Positions 1 to 8,488 of a DNA stretch of 64,000 nt are shown here, piece by piece (the stretch's first letter is position 1; each line of letters starts with the position of its first letter). A model generated the notes under the pieces. It did not search any database. It had not been told where the DNA came from and saw only the letters and a program-made list of their open reading frames with translations. Made by a program: the position numbers and the translations under genes. Source of the stretch: Glaciecola punicea ACAM 611 (GTDB taxonomy: Bacteria > Pseudomonadota > Gammaproteobacteria > Enterobacterales > Alteromonadaceae); NCBI RefSeq assembly GCF_000252165.1, contig NZ_BAET01000004.1, forward strand, positions 1 through 64,000. Direction: 5' to 3'.

Positions 1-1
1 A

Positions 2-217
2 GTAGACGCGCTTCATCACTTCCATATATGGTCACTGGACGGCGAACAAAACGTGATGACGGCGCACTTAGTGTTACCTAACGGGGTTACTGTCTTACAA
101 ATGCAAACGCTTAAACGTCAGCTTCAAGAGGAGCTTGCCGTATTTGAATTTGTCCATACGACGATTGAGCTAGAGTTTGCTGATGAACAATGCCGAGATG
201 ACAATACAGATGCGTAA
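2..217 (+). CDS. Cation diffusion facilitator family transporter, C-terminal fragment
   Basis: This is the last 71 codons of a gene that begins before the window. The reading frame ends at TAA 215-217. The encoded segment begins VDALHHFHIWSLDGEQNVMT, which matches the C-terminal cytoplasmic dimerisation domain of CDF (CzcD/ZitB-type) metal exporters, where a conserved HxxHxWSL element precedes a ferredoxin-like fold. CDF proteins export Zn2+, Co2+ or Cd2+ from cytoplasm to periplasm in exchange for protons. Placement just upstream of a CzcCBA pump supports a metal-resistance role. The membrane part is outside the window, so the substrate cannot be judged. Confidence 0.8.
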   Translation, partial: VDALHHFHIWSLDGEQNVMTAHLVLPNGVTVLQMQTLKRQLQEELAVFEFVHTTIELEFADEQCRDDNTDA

Positions 218-310
218 CTATACGAAAGTAATCATGGTGGGCTTTTCAAGCTCTTCGATTTCGACTATAGTGCCGTCTGAAATGAATATGATTTTAACCA
301 TGGCTTATAA

Positions 311-691
311 ATGATACGTCGACGAATAATCGGATACTGCACAATACTGCTGATTTTGTTTCAGTCGTTTTCTGCCGTCGCCAGTTCGTTAGACTTTCAT
401 GTCATTGATAAAGAACATCTGCAACAAGAACACCAGCACAGTATAGATGATAAAATAGCGGCAATACCGCTCCAAGACATTGATGTTGATGACGGCACAA
501 GTAAATCTACGAAACACCACAACTCGGCCGACTGCCATCACTGCGGTCACTGCCACGGCACCCATGCACAATGGTTCATTCAGCAACATTCTGGAAAAAT
601 CCTGTTGGCTGCGCAGTTACATCAATTTTTCTATTTCAAAATCATGATTGACGGCCAAGTCAGTCGATTATTACGCCCCCCAAAACAGTAA
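311..691 (+). CDS. Small exported His/Cys-rich protein of the metal-efflux locus (DUF2946/CopL-like)
   Basis: The 126-aa protein has a basic start and a hydrophobic stretch (residues 7-22, IGYCTILLILFQSFSA) that reads as a signal peptide or N-terminal anchor. A cluster around residues 67-83 is rich in His and Cys (NSADCHHCGHCHG), which is the kind of soft-metal site seen in small periplasmic CopL/DUF2946-like proteins beside metal exporters. A second aromatic, hydrophobic stretch near residues 95-113 may contact the membrane. It lies between the CDF gene and the CzcCBA genes on the same strand. The family assignment rests on the motif and the context; a metal chaperone or sensor role is inference. 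Confidence 0.6.
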   Translation: MIRRRIIGYCTILLILFQSFSAVASSLDFHVIDKEHLQQEHQHSIDDKIAAIPLQDIDVDDGTSKSTKHHNSADCHHCGHCHGTHAQWFIQQHSGKILLAAQLHQFFYFKIMIDGQVSRLLRPPKQ

Positions 692-775
692 TCCTTTCTT
701 AATTAACATTTGCAAAACGCGAACGTAATTTACATCGCGATGCGCATGCATTCATTAATTTAATTTGGATACACA

Positions 776-2104
776 ATGAAATATTCTTTTATGAACGAAT
801 ACCTATGCCTATGGGTGTTAGGTGCCAGTGCCCTTGCCATGGGTGCAGTAAGCAATACTTATGCGGTTCAAAACGAACCCGCAGAGGCGTTTCCCATCAC
901 CCTAGAGCGCGCAATTAAGCAAACATTAGCCAATAATCCGCAGCTACATGAATTCGACTTCAAACGACAGATTGTGGCGGGTGACGCTAAAACCGCTGAA
1001 CTACGCCCTGGCTATTCCCTCGGCGTAGAGCTTGAGAATTTCTTGGGTAACAGTGAAGTCTCTGGCATCACAGATGCAGAGCTTACCCTCACTTTGTCAT
1101 CCGTCATTGAGCTGGGGGACAAGGTGGATGCGAGAAAACGCATTACCCACGCACAACGCCAACAAGTGATTGTTCAAAAGAAAGTGCGCTCACTTGATAT
1201 TTTAAGCGAGGTAATGCGCCGCTATATTGATGTGCTTGCGCAACAAGAAACCGTGAGTATGGTAAATGATGCGGAACAATTAGCGCGTTATACCTATCAA
1301 GCGGTCTTAACAAGAGTCGAGGCGGGTGCGTCTCCACAATTAGAAATCAAACGTGCCCAAGCGGCCTTAGCTCAGACTAGACTCAGTGTGCTTACCGCAA
1401 ACCAAAGCCTGCAAGCGAGCATCAACAGTTTAGCCATTATGTGGGGAGACAAAACGCCTGCGTTTACGCGAGTAACCGGAAATTTGTTTTCGTTAACGGC
1501 TTCACCGCCGCTTAACGACCTCATATCAGCACTTTCGATGAGTCCCTACATACAAGAGTATGCGCAGCAAACGCGTGTGCAGGATGCACAGTTACGCCTC
1601 ACCCAAACCGGTGATAAACCAAATATTTCTTGGTCAGCGGGCATTCGGCGAATTAACGGTATCGATGAATCCGCCTTTGTTGCCGGTGCAAGTGTTCCGC
1701 TGTTCAGTCAGCAGCGTAACTTAGGCCAGTATGAGGCTCAAAAGGCAAGGCTTGACCAAATTGAGCAACAAAAGCAAGCCAGTTTGCGCAGCTTGTATCA
1801 TCAAGTGAATCAAGCGCTAGATGCCAGAAATCGTGCCTTACTTGAAGTGGAAACGTTTCAAAACGACATTATTCCCCCACTACAAGAAGCCTTGGTCATG
1901 GTTGAACAGGCGTATTCAGACGGTAGGTTCAGCTATTTAGAATGGGTATCAACGAGGCAAGACATGCTGCAAGCCCAACAAGCCCTTATCCAATCCGCTA
2001 AAAACGCGCACCAGCGCGGCGCAGATATAGAAGCACTTACCGGCCAACCTATCCTGTTGCGCGCTCAACCGGCGCCTTTTACCACTATTTTTATTGAGAA
2101 GTAA
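776..2104 (+). CDS. czcC: CzcC-like outer membrane factor of a heavy-metal RND efflux pump (TolC family)
   Basis: The 442-aa protein has an N-terminal signal sequence (about residues 1-30, ending near NTYA) and the long helical, Gln/Ala-rich repeats of the TolC/outer-membrane-efflux family. The mature part starts with the typical ITLERAIKQTLANNPQL segment, and the equivalent helix of the second repeat lies around residues 265-280. Members trimerise into an outer-membrane barrel with a periplasmic tunnel and complete a tripartite exporter. The downstream adaptor gene starts 3 nt after its stop, so the genes are almost certainly one transcript. The ATG at 776 follows a GGAT-type ribosome site. 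Confidence 0.88.
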   Translation: MKYSFMNEYLCLWVLGASALAMGAVSNTYAVQNEPAEAFPITLERAIKQTLANNPQLHEFDFKRQIVAGDAKTAELRPGYSLGVELENFLGNSEVSGITDAELTLTLSSVIELGDKVDARKRITHAQRQQVIVQKKVRSLDILSEVMRRYIDVLAQQETVSMVNDAEQLARYTYQAVLTRVEAGASPQLEIKRAQAALAQTRLSVLTANQSLQASINSLAIMWGDKTPAFTRVTGNLFSLTASPPLNDLISALSMSPYIQEYAQQTRVQDAQLRLTQTGDKPNISWSAGIRRINGIDESAFVAGASVPLFSQQRNLGQYEAQKARLDQIEQQKQASLRSLYHQVNQALDARNRALLEVETFQNDIIPPLQEALVMVEQAYSDGRFSYLEWVSTRQDMLQAQQALIQSAKNAHQRGADIEALTGQPILLRAQPAPFTTIFIEK

Positions 2105-2106
2105 TC

Positions 2107-3075
2107 ATGAACTATACTGTTAAACTATCACAAACATTGTCACACGATGTAGCAATGCCATTGCGCTTATTCGTACTTGTCTGTCTAGCGATGCTTTGTT
2201 TTGCGACGCTTGCAGGTGAAAGTGCGCAATCAAATGAATACGCTCATGCCGACGAATTTGTCACCCTATCTGCCGAGATGGCAAACGCCAATGGCTTGCA
2301 AACCATGGCAGTAACGAGTGGACAACTCCAGATCTTGGCGACTGCCTATGGCGATGTCATCACCGATCCTGCCTCGCTTAGCCATATTAGAGCAAGGTTT
2401 GATGGCGTAATTTCCGCCGTTACCGTGAATCTTGGTGATAGTGTCAAACTAGGCGATACGCTTGCCACAGTTGAATCAAATGAAAGTTTGAAGCAATACA
2501 AAATCACCTCACCATTTTCTGGCAATGTGATTGCTAGGCATGCCAATGCAGGCGAACTATCAAACGGACAGATCCTGTTTTCCATTGCCAATTATGATGA
2601 TGTATGGGCGCGATTAAAGGTATTTCCTAAACAGTTGTCATCCGTTAAAGCCGGTCAACAAGTCATGCTAACTCATACTGGTGTAAAGCAATCATCTACC
2701 ATTAGCCACATTGCGCCCTCGCCCGATGGTAAGCCTTATACGCTTGCATATATCAGAGTCAATAACAAAGACGGCCAGTGGCCGGTAGGTGCGCTAGTAA
2801 GTGGGCAGATCACGGTTGCAACAAGTGATGTCGCTCTACTTATTCCAAAAACCGCTATTCAAACGTTCGAAGAAAAGTCAGTCGTGTTTGTGCTAAAGAG
2901 TAGTGTACGTGAAGGGCACAATGAATATCACCCTCGCCCCGTCCTATTAGGCACCCCAGACAATATGAATATTGAAATAGTCAATGGCCTACAAAATGGC
3001 GAGCGTATTGTGAGTCTAAATAGTTACTTGCTCAAAGCGGATCTAGAAAAGTCGGAGGCCGGTCATGATCACTAA
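2107..3075 (+). CDS. czcB: CzcB-like periplasmic adaptor (membrane fusion protein) of a metal RND pump
   Basis: At 322 aa this is much shorter than the classical CzcB of about 520 aa. An N-terminal hydrophobic segment (residues 20-37) is followed by a split lipoyl/barrel-sandwich domain (HIRARFDGVISAVTVNLGDSV, then KITSPFSGNVIARHANAGEL) with almost no hairpin between the halves, and then beta-barrel and membrane-proximal domains. It would link the CzcA trimer to CzcC. The C-terminus carries a small His motif (AGHDH). The stop lies inside a tiny ORF that overlaps the czcA start, so czcB and czcA expression may be coupled. Confidence 0.87.
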   Translation: MNYTVKLSQTLSHDVAMPLRLFVLVCLAMLCFATLAGESAQSNEYAHADEFVTLSAEMANANGLQTMAVTSGQLQILATAYGDVITDPASLSHIRARFDGVISAVTVNLGDSVKLGDTLATVESNESLKQYKITSPFSGNVIARHANAGELSNGQILFSIANYDDVWARLKVFPKQLSSVKAGQQVMLTHTGVKQSSTISHIAPSPDGKPYTLAYIRVNNKDGQWPVGALVSGQITVATSDVALLIPKTAIQTFEEKSVVFVLKSSVREGHNEYHPRPVLLGTPDNMNIEIVNGLQNGERIVSLNSYLLKADLEKSEAGHDH

Positions 3076-3142
3076 TTCATTATTCATCACGTTGTTTAAT
3101 TTTATGATGCTTACTTTCTTAGCCACGAGGAGCCATGCGTGA
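3065..3142 (+). CDS. Putative 25-aa signal-peptide-like ORF overlapping czcB and czcA
   Basis: An ATG at 3065 opens a 25-codon frame that starts inside the last codons of czcB. It stops at TGA 3140-3142, giving a GTGA overlap with the GTG start of czcA. The product is hydrophobic (MITNSLFITLFNFMMLTFLA) and ends TRSHA, like a signal peptide with an AxA-type cleavage site. It could be a coupling leader that delivers ribosomes to the GTG start, the remnant of a lost exported protein, or chance. There is no obvious ribosome site directly before it, though reinitiation after czcB is possible. No homology can be claimed. Confidence 0.35.
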   Translation: MITNSLFITLFNFMMLTFLATRSHA

Positions 3143-6100
3143 TTGACTCTATTTTACGACTATCCATTGAAAGACGAGGGATCGTCCTTTTGCTGATGTT
3201 TTTAGTGATTGGTGCGGGTCTTTGGAGCTATCAAAAGTTGCCCATCGATGCGGTGCCTGATATCACAAATGTGCAGGTACAAATAAATACACAGGCACAG
3301 GGCTACTCGCCTCTTGAAACCGAGCAAAGGATCACCTTTGTGGTGGAAACCGCGTTAGCAGGACTGCCCAACTTAAGCTATACACGCTCATTGTCGCGTT
3401 ATGGCTTAAGTCAGGTAACCGCTGTGTTTGATGAAGGTACCGACCTTTATTTTGCTAGAAACCTGATTAATACAAAATTAGGAGCCATTAAAAGCCAACT
3501 ACCGCAAGGACTTGAGCCTGAAATGGGACCTATCGCCACGGGTTTAGGCGAAATATATATGTATACGCTAACCGCGCAAGACGGCGCAACTCAAAGTAGC
3601 GGTGAACCTTATGATGCAATGGCTTTGCGAGAAATACATGATTGGGTAGTAAAACCGCAATTGGCCTTGGTCAAGGGTGTGACCGAAGTCAATGCCATCG
3701 GCGGTTATGTAAAGCAATACCATGTCAATCCTAAGCCACAAAAAATGCTCAGTTTTGGTCTTAGTATGCAAGATTTGATGACAGCACTTGAGCGTAATAA
3801 TGCCAATCAAGGGGCAGGATTCATTGAGCGTAATGGACAACAAATATTAGTGCGCTCACAAGCGCAACTTAAAAGTATTGCTGATATTGGCAACGTAGTG
3901 GTCACGCAGATTGATGGCGTGCCGATCACGGTGAACGATATTGGCAGTGTTGCCATTGGTAAGGAGCTAAGAACCGGCGCAGCCACGCGGGAGGGGCAAG
4001 AAACTGTGCTTGGAACTGCCATGATGTTAGTGGGCGAAAACTCGCGTGCTGTTGCATTGGCGGTGGGTGAAAAGGTCACTTATATCCAATCAAGTTTACC
4101 TCAAGGGGTACTAATTGAGGCTGTTTATGACCGCACTACCTTAGTAGACAAGGCGATTAACACGGTACAAAAGAATCTTGTTGAAGGTGCATTATTAGTC
4201 ATTGTTGTGCTGTTTCTTTTACTCGGAAATGTGCGTGCAGCCCTAATAACCGCAGCTGTCATCCCTCTGGTTATGCTAGCGACTATTACGGGGATGGTGC
4301 AAACCGGTGTGTCGGCCAACTTGATGAGTTTAGGGGCCTTAGATTTCGGCTTGATTGTGGACGGTACCGTTATTATTGTTGAAAACTGTATGCGAAGACT
4401 ATCACAAGCACAACGACGCACAGTCACAGTACTGCCGTTAAAAGAAAGATTAGAACTTGTGTTTCAAGCCACCAGTGAGGTGATAAAGCCAAGCTTGTTT
4501 GGCGTACTTATCATTACCATTGTCTATATTCCGCTGTTTACCCTGTCAGGCGTGGAAGGCAAGATGTTTCATCCTATGGCTGCTACAGTGATTATAGCGC
4601 TATTGGCTGCCATGGTGTTTTCTATCACAGTTGTGCCGGCTGCCATTGCCATGTTCATGAACGGTAAAATTAGCGAAAAAGAGAGCCCGATTATTGTGGG
4701 CGCAAAATCTATATATCGTCCTTTGTTGGTGGCCGCATTAAAATTAAGATGGTTAGTCGTGCTGCTGGCAACTATATTAGTGGTTGTCAGTATATGGCTG
4801 TCTACCCGATTAGGCGCTGAGTTTATTCCGCAGTTAGACGAGGGTGATATTGCCCTTCACGCTATGCGTATTCCCGGCACTGGCATTGAACAAGCGGTTG
4901 ATATGCAAAAACTGCTGGAAACCACCATCATGAAGTATGAGCAGGTTCAGACCGTCTTTGCAAAAACCGGCACCGCAGAGGTTGCCACCGACGCTATGCC
5001 GCCCAATGTGACCGATACCTTTGTGATGTTAAAACCGCGCAGTACTTGGCCAGACCCAAGCTTATCAAAACAAGATTTTGTGGTGATGCTTGAAAAGGAC
5101 CTCTTGACCCTACCCGGCAATAACTATGAGTTTACCCAACCTATACAAATGCGTTTTAACGAACTCATAAGTGGTGTGCGATCTGATTTGGGAATTAAAC
5201 TCTTTGGGGACGACTTAGCTACCCTAGTGTCATCTGCTGAGGACATATTGGCTGTGTTGCAATCAGTTGACGGGGTGGCAGATGCGCGTATTGAACAGGT
5301 AGATGATGTGCCGATATTTACGGTTAATCCTAAACCCATTATGTTGGCAAGGTATGGCTTAGATATCACTGATTTACAGACATGGCTGCACTCGGCCATA
5401 GGTGGTAATGAGGCTGGCTTGATTTTTAATGGCGACCGCCGGTTTGGCTTAATCGTCAGGTATGACGAGAATATACGTTCAAACTTAGATGCGCTGGGTG
5501 ACATTCCTATTGTCACAAAAAATGGCGAGTTCGTACCACTGTCAGAGGTCGCAGAGCTTGCGTATTCTTCAGTGCCGAGCCAAATTAGTCGTGAAAATGG
5601 TAAGCGGCGCATTGTTATTACGGCCAACGTGAGAGAGCGTGACTTAGGTACTTTTGTTAACGAGGTCAAAGATAAAGTGCGTGATGAGGTCAACCTTCCA
5701 CCAGGCTATTGGTTGGACTATGGTGGTACATTTGAGCAGTTGGAAAGTGCGAGTCAGCGCTTATCTATTGTGGTACCAGCTACCCTGTTTATTATTTTAA
5801 CCTTACTGGTGATTGCGTTTGGGTCCATAAGAGATGCTTTGATTATCTTTACGGGCGTGCCACTTGCACTCACCGGCGGCATTTTTGCGTTGTGGCTTCG
5901 CGATATGCCACTGTCGATATCAGCAGGTGTCGGATTTATCGCCTTGTCAGGCATTGCCGTGCTCAACGGTTTAGTCATGTTGTCGTTTATTAGGCAGCAG
6001 TTAGATGAAACCGGCGATTTAGTTTACGCCATTGTTGAGGGGGCAATTGTTCGTTTAAGGCCAGTGCTGATGACCGCGCTGGTCGCGAGCTTAGGGTTTG

Positions 6101-6249
6101 TGCCAATGGCACTGAACGTCGGAACTGGCGCGGAAGTACAGAGGCCCCTAGCAACCGTTGTGATTGGTGGCATTATTTCCTCAACGATATTGACACTGTT
6201 TGTTCTCCCCGTGCTGTATCGCTTTGCTTATGCGAAAAAAGCGTACTAG
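3139..6249 (+). CDS. czcA: CzcA-like inner-membrane RND transporter for divalent heavy metals
   Basis: The 1036-aa protein has full RND length: an N-terminal helix (IERRGIVLLLMFLVIGAGLW), two large periplasmic loops and twelve predicted membrane spans. The TM4 motif DFGLIVDGTVIIVEN corresponds to the DFG...DG...VEN signature of metal-exporting RND proteins of the Zn/Co/Cd/Ni type, rather than the Cu/Ag CusA type. It drives metal export using the proton gradient, together with CzcB and CzcC. The start is GTG 3139, six bases after AGGAG; the nearby ATG 3134 leads to a stop after three codons. A strong hairpin terminator follows. Confidence 0.92.
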   Translation: MIDSILRLSIERRGIVLLLMFLVIGAGLWSYQKLPIDAVPDITNVQVQINTQAQGYSPLETEQRITFVVETALAGLPNLSYTRSLSRYGLSQVTAVFDEGTDLYFARNLINTKLGAIKSQLPQGLEPEMGPIATGLGEIYMYTLTAQDGATQSSGEPYDAMALREIHDWVVKPQLALVKGVTEVNAIGGYVKQYHVNPKPQKMLSFGLSMQDLMTALERNNANQGAGFIERNGQQILVRSQAQLKSIADIGNVVVTQIDGVPITVNDIGSVAIGKELRTGAATREGQETVLGTAMMLVGENSRAVALAVGEKVTYIQSSLPQGVLIEAVYDRTTLVDKAINTVQKNLVEGALLVIVVLFLLLGNVRAALITAAVIPLVMLATITGMVQTGVSANLMSLGALDFGLIVDGTVIIVENCMRRLSQAQRRTVTVLPLKERLELVFQATSEVIKPSLFGVLIITIVYIPLFTLSGVEGKMFHPMAATVIIALLAAMVFSITVVPAAIAMFMNGKISEKESPIIVGAKSIYRPLLVAALKLRWLVVLLATILVVVSIWLSTRLGAEFIPQLDEGDIALHAMRIPGTGIEQAVDMQKLLETTIMKYEQVQTVFAKTGTAEVATDAMPPNVTDTFVMLKPRSTWPDPSLSKQDFVVMLEKDLLTLPGNNYEFTQPIQMRFNELISGVRSDLGIKLFGDDLATLVSSAEDILAVLQSVDGVADARIEQVDDVPIFTVNPKPIMLARYGLDITDLQTWLHSAIGGNEAGLIFNGDRRFGLIVRYDENIRSNLDALGDIPIVTKNGEFVPLSEVAELAYSSVPSQISRENGKRRIVITANVRERDLGTFVNEVKDKVRDEVNLPPGYWLDYGGTFEQLESASQRLSIVVPATLFIILTLLVIAFGSIRDALIIFTGVPLALTGGIFALWLRDMPLSISAGVGFIALSGIAVLNGLVMLSFIRQQLDETGDLVYAIVEGAIVRLRPVLMTALVASLGFVPMALNVGTGAEVQRPLATVVIGGIISSTILTLFVLPVLYRFAYAKKAY

Positions 6250-6256
6250 GGCGTTT

Positions 6257-6291
6257 GGCTTCTCTATCCACATTTAGAGAAGCCACTTTTT
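6257..6291 (+). terminator. Rho-independent terminator after czcA
   Basis: A perfect 9-bp stem, GGCTTCTCT (6257-6265) with AGAGAAGCC (6276-6284), has a 10-nt loop and is followed by ACTTTTT. It begins 7 nt after the czcA stop and should end the metal-efflux transcript. Confidence 0.85.
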
Positions 6292-6599
6292 AGGGCTTAG
6301 CTTTTTGGTGTTTAAATTTGAATGCGCGCTATCCAGATCGGTGCATACTTCAAAAATCACTATTTGATTGAATTTGCCAATTTTTGGCCTAGTCTTCATT
6401 GTTTTAGCTTTCGCTTCAATAGACTTACGATTTATGTACTGATAAAGCTTTTAATATCGACAGGTGAACAACAGGGAAAAGACTTTTTATCAAACATTTA
6501 TGGAATCATTACCTTTTGGGTAAATTAACGATAGCGTTTATGCTGGTTATACTCACCATCATCTAAAATACCCTGCAAACATCGCAACAGGAGACTGAT
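6292..6599. other. Intergenic stretch with no supported gene
   Basis: About 300 AT-rich bases separate the czcA terminator from the short ORF at 6600. One 68-codon frame is open here (6322-6528), but it has no ribosome site, no recognisable domain and an odd aromatic-rich composition, so it is not called. A Shine-Dalgarno sequence (ACAGGAGA) at the right edge belongs to the next ORF. Confidence 0.6.
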
Positions 6600-6755
6600 A
6601 TGGGCTTTTTGAATATTTTCGAAAAAGACAGTGACGGTAAACAAAAGCGGATTGAGCACCGCGGTAAATATGCGCGTCTCAGTCGCACTGATGGTTTTAC
6701 CGACTTACAACTCATCATTAATGCACCCAATATTGAAATTTTAATTTTTTGTTAG
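6600..6755 (+). pseudogene. Short hypothetical ORF, probably a truncated gene remnant (51 aa)
   Basis: ATG 6600 is preceded at good spacing by AGGAG (6590-6594). The 51-aa product starts MGFLNIFEKDSDGKQKRIEH, a soluble charged sequence, and the frame ends abruptly in a hydrophobic ILIFC tail just before the tRNA. The good start signal with an abrupt end suggests the 5' part of a once longer gene. I do not recognise the family. It could also be a genuine small protein. Confidence 0.35.
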
Positions 6756-6784
6756 TAAGCGCTTCGGATTGAGTTCTTTAGAAA

Positions 6785-6861
6785 TGGTGGCCCGACCCTG
6801 ACTTGAACAGGGGACCTGCCGATTATGAGTCGGATGCTCTAACCAACTGAGCTATCGGGCC
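6785..6861 (-). tRNA. tRNA with CAU anticodon, probably tRNA-Ile2 (lysidine-modified)
   Basis: The reverse complement folds as a 77-nt cloverleaf including an encoded CCA: acceptor GGCCCGA/TCGGGCC, D arm GCTC...GAGC, anticodon loop CTCATAA, T arm CCCTG/CAGGG. The anticodon is CAU. The GGCCC acceptor start with C4-G69 and C5-G68 pairs and the CGA-loop-TCG anticodon stem resemble tRNA-Ile2, in which TilS converts C34 to lysidine to read AUA. Elongator tRNA-Met is the alternative. The outermost anticodon-stem pair (27-43) is a T-C mismatch. Confidence 0.85.
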
Positions 6862-6968
6862 ACATTTTGAAAGCTTGTGTTTGCTTATCGCCCCAAAACC
6901 GAAAAGGTTTTAAAGAAGCAAGATGTTTATAGATATAAACGAGTAGGCCTTGCTTCAAAGCGGTGCGA

Positions 6969-6997
6969 AGTATAAATACTTTTTACATGAAAGTCAT
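6969..6997 (-). promoter_or_regulatory. Probable sigma70 promoter of the tRNA gene
   Basis: Read on the minus strand, ATGACT (6997-6992) and TATACT (6974-6969) are separated by 17 bp. A G/C-rich TTCGCACCGC follows the -10, as is common at stable-RNA promoters. Transcription would start about 100 nt upstream of the mature 5' end at 6861, leaving a leader for RNase P to remove. Confidence 0.5.
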
Positions 6998-7290
6998 TAC
7001 CAAATCCCCACTTTTTTATACAAATAATGGTTAAGTACTTGCAACGGCTAAAGTTTAGCAGATATCTGCCGTCATATAAGTGAACTAACTAAGAAAATTT
7101 GCTATGTTTACGCCTTGTTTTTAATATCACGCGGCTCACGAGCAAATAAAACAGTATTATTGATAGGGTAGCAACGTTTTATGAGAGAAGAACCAAATAG
7201 ACTATTCTAATCAAGGAACGAATTATTTCATCACCACACACCAAGAATGTACCTTCTAAACGTCGGTTTTTTAAAACGCTAGGCCAATTT

Positions 7291-7671
7291 TTGGTTGGCC
7301 TTTTTTGCTTAAGCGCTTTATTTTTCGGCGGCAAGTCCGTGCTGCTTCAGTTTAATATTACCATTGCACCGGCTTTAGTCGGCATTGCTGTTCTGTTTGT
7401 TGCTTTGTTGTTGCTTATGCGCGTGCCAATCGCCATCTCAAAAGCGGCCGACCCTTTGCTTGGCAATATGTCATTATTTTTTATTCCCGCCATAGTGGCT
7501 ATCGTTAACTATATTGATCTGATATTGGCGTATCCCTTGGCTTTATTTTTGTCTATTGTGGTGTCAACATTGCTAAGTTTAGCCATCACCGCTTGGTTGA
7601 GCCAGCGCCTAATGCATATGTTAACACCAAAAGATGTAAACACCGCTCAACCGCCTAATAAGGCGCCTTAA
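7291..7671 (+). CDS. LrgA/CidA-like (YohJ-type) membrane protein; start uncertain
   Basis: The protein is hydrophobic with four predicted membrane spans and matches the LrgA/CidA pattern: a first helix, then APALVGIAVLFVALLLL in place of PGxxxGMxxLF, then LFFIPAIVAIVNY. LrgA partners LrgB in holin-like or small-metabolite transport systems. TTG 7291 gives 126 aa but begins inside the first helix, while the frame stays open back to 7201 with no ATG. An ATT at 7225, seven bases after AAGGA (7213-7217), would give 148 aa with a basic N-terminus (SKRRFFKTL) and fits better. The stop is 1 nt before the LrgB-like ATG. Confidence 0.8.
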   Translation: MVGLFCLSALFFGGKSVLLQFNITIAPALVGIAVLFVALLLLMRVPIAISKAADPLLGNMSLFFIPAIVAIVNYIDLILAYPLALFLSIVVSTLLSLAITAWLSQRLMHMLTPKDVNTAQPPNKAP

Positions 7672-7672
7672 T

Positions 7673-8386
7673 ATGTTAGCGTTGCTGCCAAACATTAATT
7701 ACCTCGCCACTATACTGTGGCTCGCGCTTACCATTGTTATTTATTTTGGTGCGCTGCATTTGCATAGAGCCTCTAAGCCTTTACGCTTCATACAGCCTGC
7801 TTTGCATCCGCTCATTGTCGCCACCTTACTTATTATTTTGCTGCAGTCACTTACGCACACTAGTGTGTCTGAATATCAAGAATACACGCAATTATTGTCG
7901 GCTTTGCTAGGACCCGCGACGGTTGCACTCGCTGTGCCCTTATACCGACAGCTTAGGCTGTTGGTCAAAATGAACTGGCGTGTATTAGTGCCTATATGTG
8001 TGGGCGGCGCACTAGCACCGGTTTTATCATGGACATGCTTATATTTGCTCAATACGCCGCTTAATTTACAAATGACGGTGCTGGTTAAATCTATTACTAC
8101 ACCCTTGGCAATGGACGCCGCAGGCGCTATAGGCGGTATACCGGCATTAGCCGCGGTGTTCGTGATTAGCACGGGTATAGTGGGTGCTATTTGTGGTCCT
8201 GCGTTATTTGCCTTAATAGGCGTGAATAACCAAGCCGCTCAAGGGACTGCCCTAGGCGCTGTTTCTCACGCCATTGGCACCGCACGTGCTATTTCAATTG
8301 GTGAGCAGTGTACCGCTTTTGCTACCCTAGCACTGTGTGTGAACGGTATTGCCACATCGTTAATATTGCCTATTTTATTTGGGTAA
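7673..8386 (+). CDS. LrgB-like (YohK-type) membrane protein
   Basis: The 237-aa multi-span membrane protein carries LrgB family features: LKSITTPLAMDAAGAIGGIPAL (the family's KSVTTPxA region), then VFVISTGIVGAICGP and GTALGAVSHAIGTARAI (the family's GxAxGxxxHGxGTxxA). LrgB proteins work with LrgA homologues and are linked to cell lysis control and to export of small acids in different bacteria. Only one nucleotide separates it from the upstream gene, so translation is coupled. The substrate cannot be told from sequence. Confidence 0.87.
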   Translation: MLALLPNINYLATILWLALTIVIYFGALHLHRASKPLRFIQPALHPLIVATLLIILLQSLTHTSVSEYQEYTQLLSALLGPATVALAVPLYRQLRLLVKMNWRVLVPICVGGALAPVLSWTCLYLLNTPLNLQMTVLVKSITTPLAMDAAGAIGGIPALAAVFVISTGIVGAICGPALFALIGVNNQAAQGTALGAVSHAIGTARAISIGEQCTAFATLALCVNGIATSLILPILFG

Positions 8387-8488
8387 GTCCTTTGTAAACA
8401 CCATTTTGTGACTACTTACAGCCTAAAGTCGCCGCTGAGTTTGCCGATAGAACAGTATTGTAAAATCCACCTGGCTTGATTTTTTATC

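Noticed and set aside
6322-6528. 68-codon open frame after czcA
   Set aside because: No ribosome site, no domain, unusual composition and overlap with an AT-rich intergenic area.
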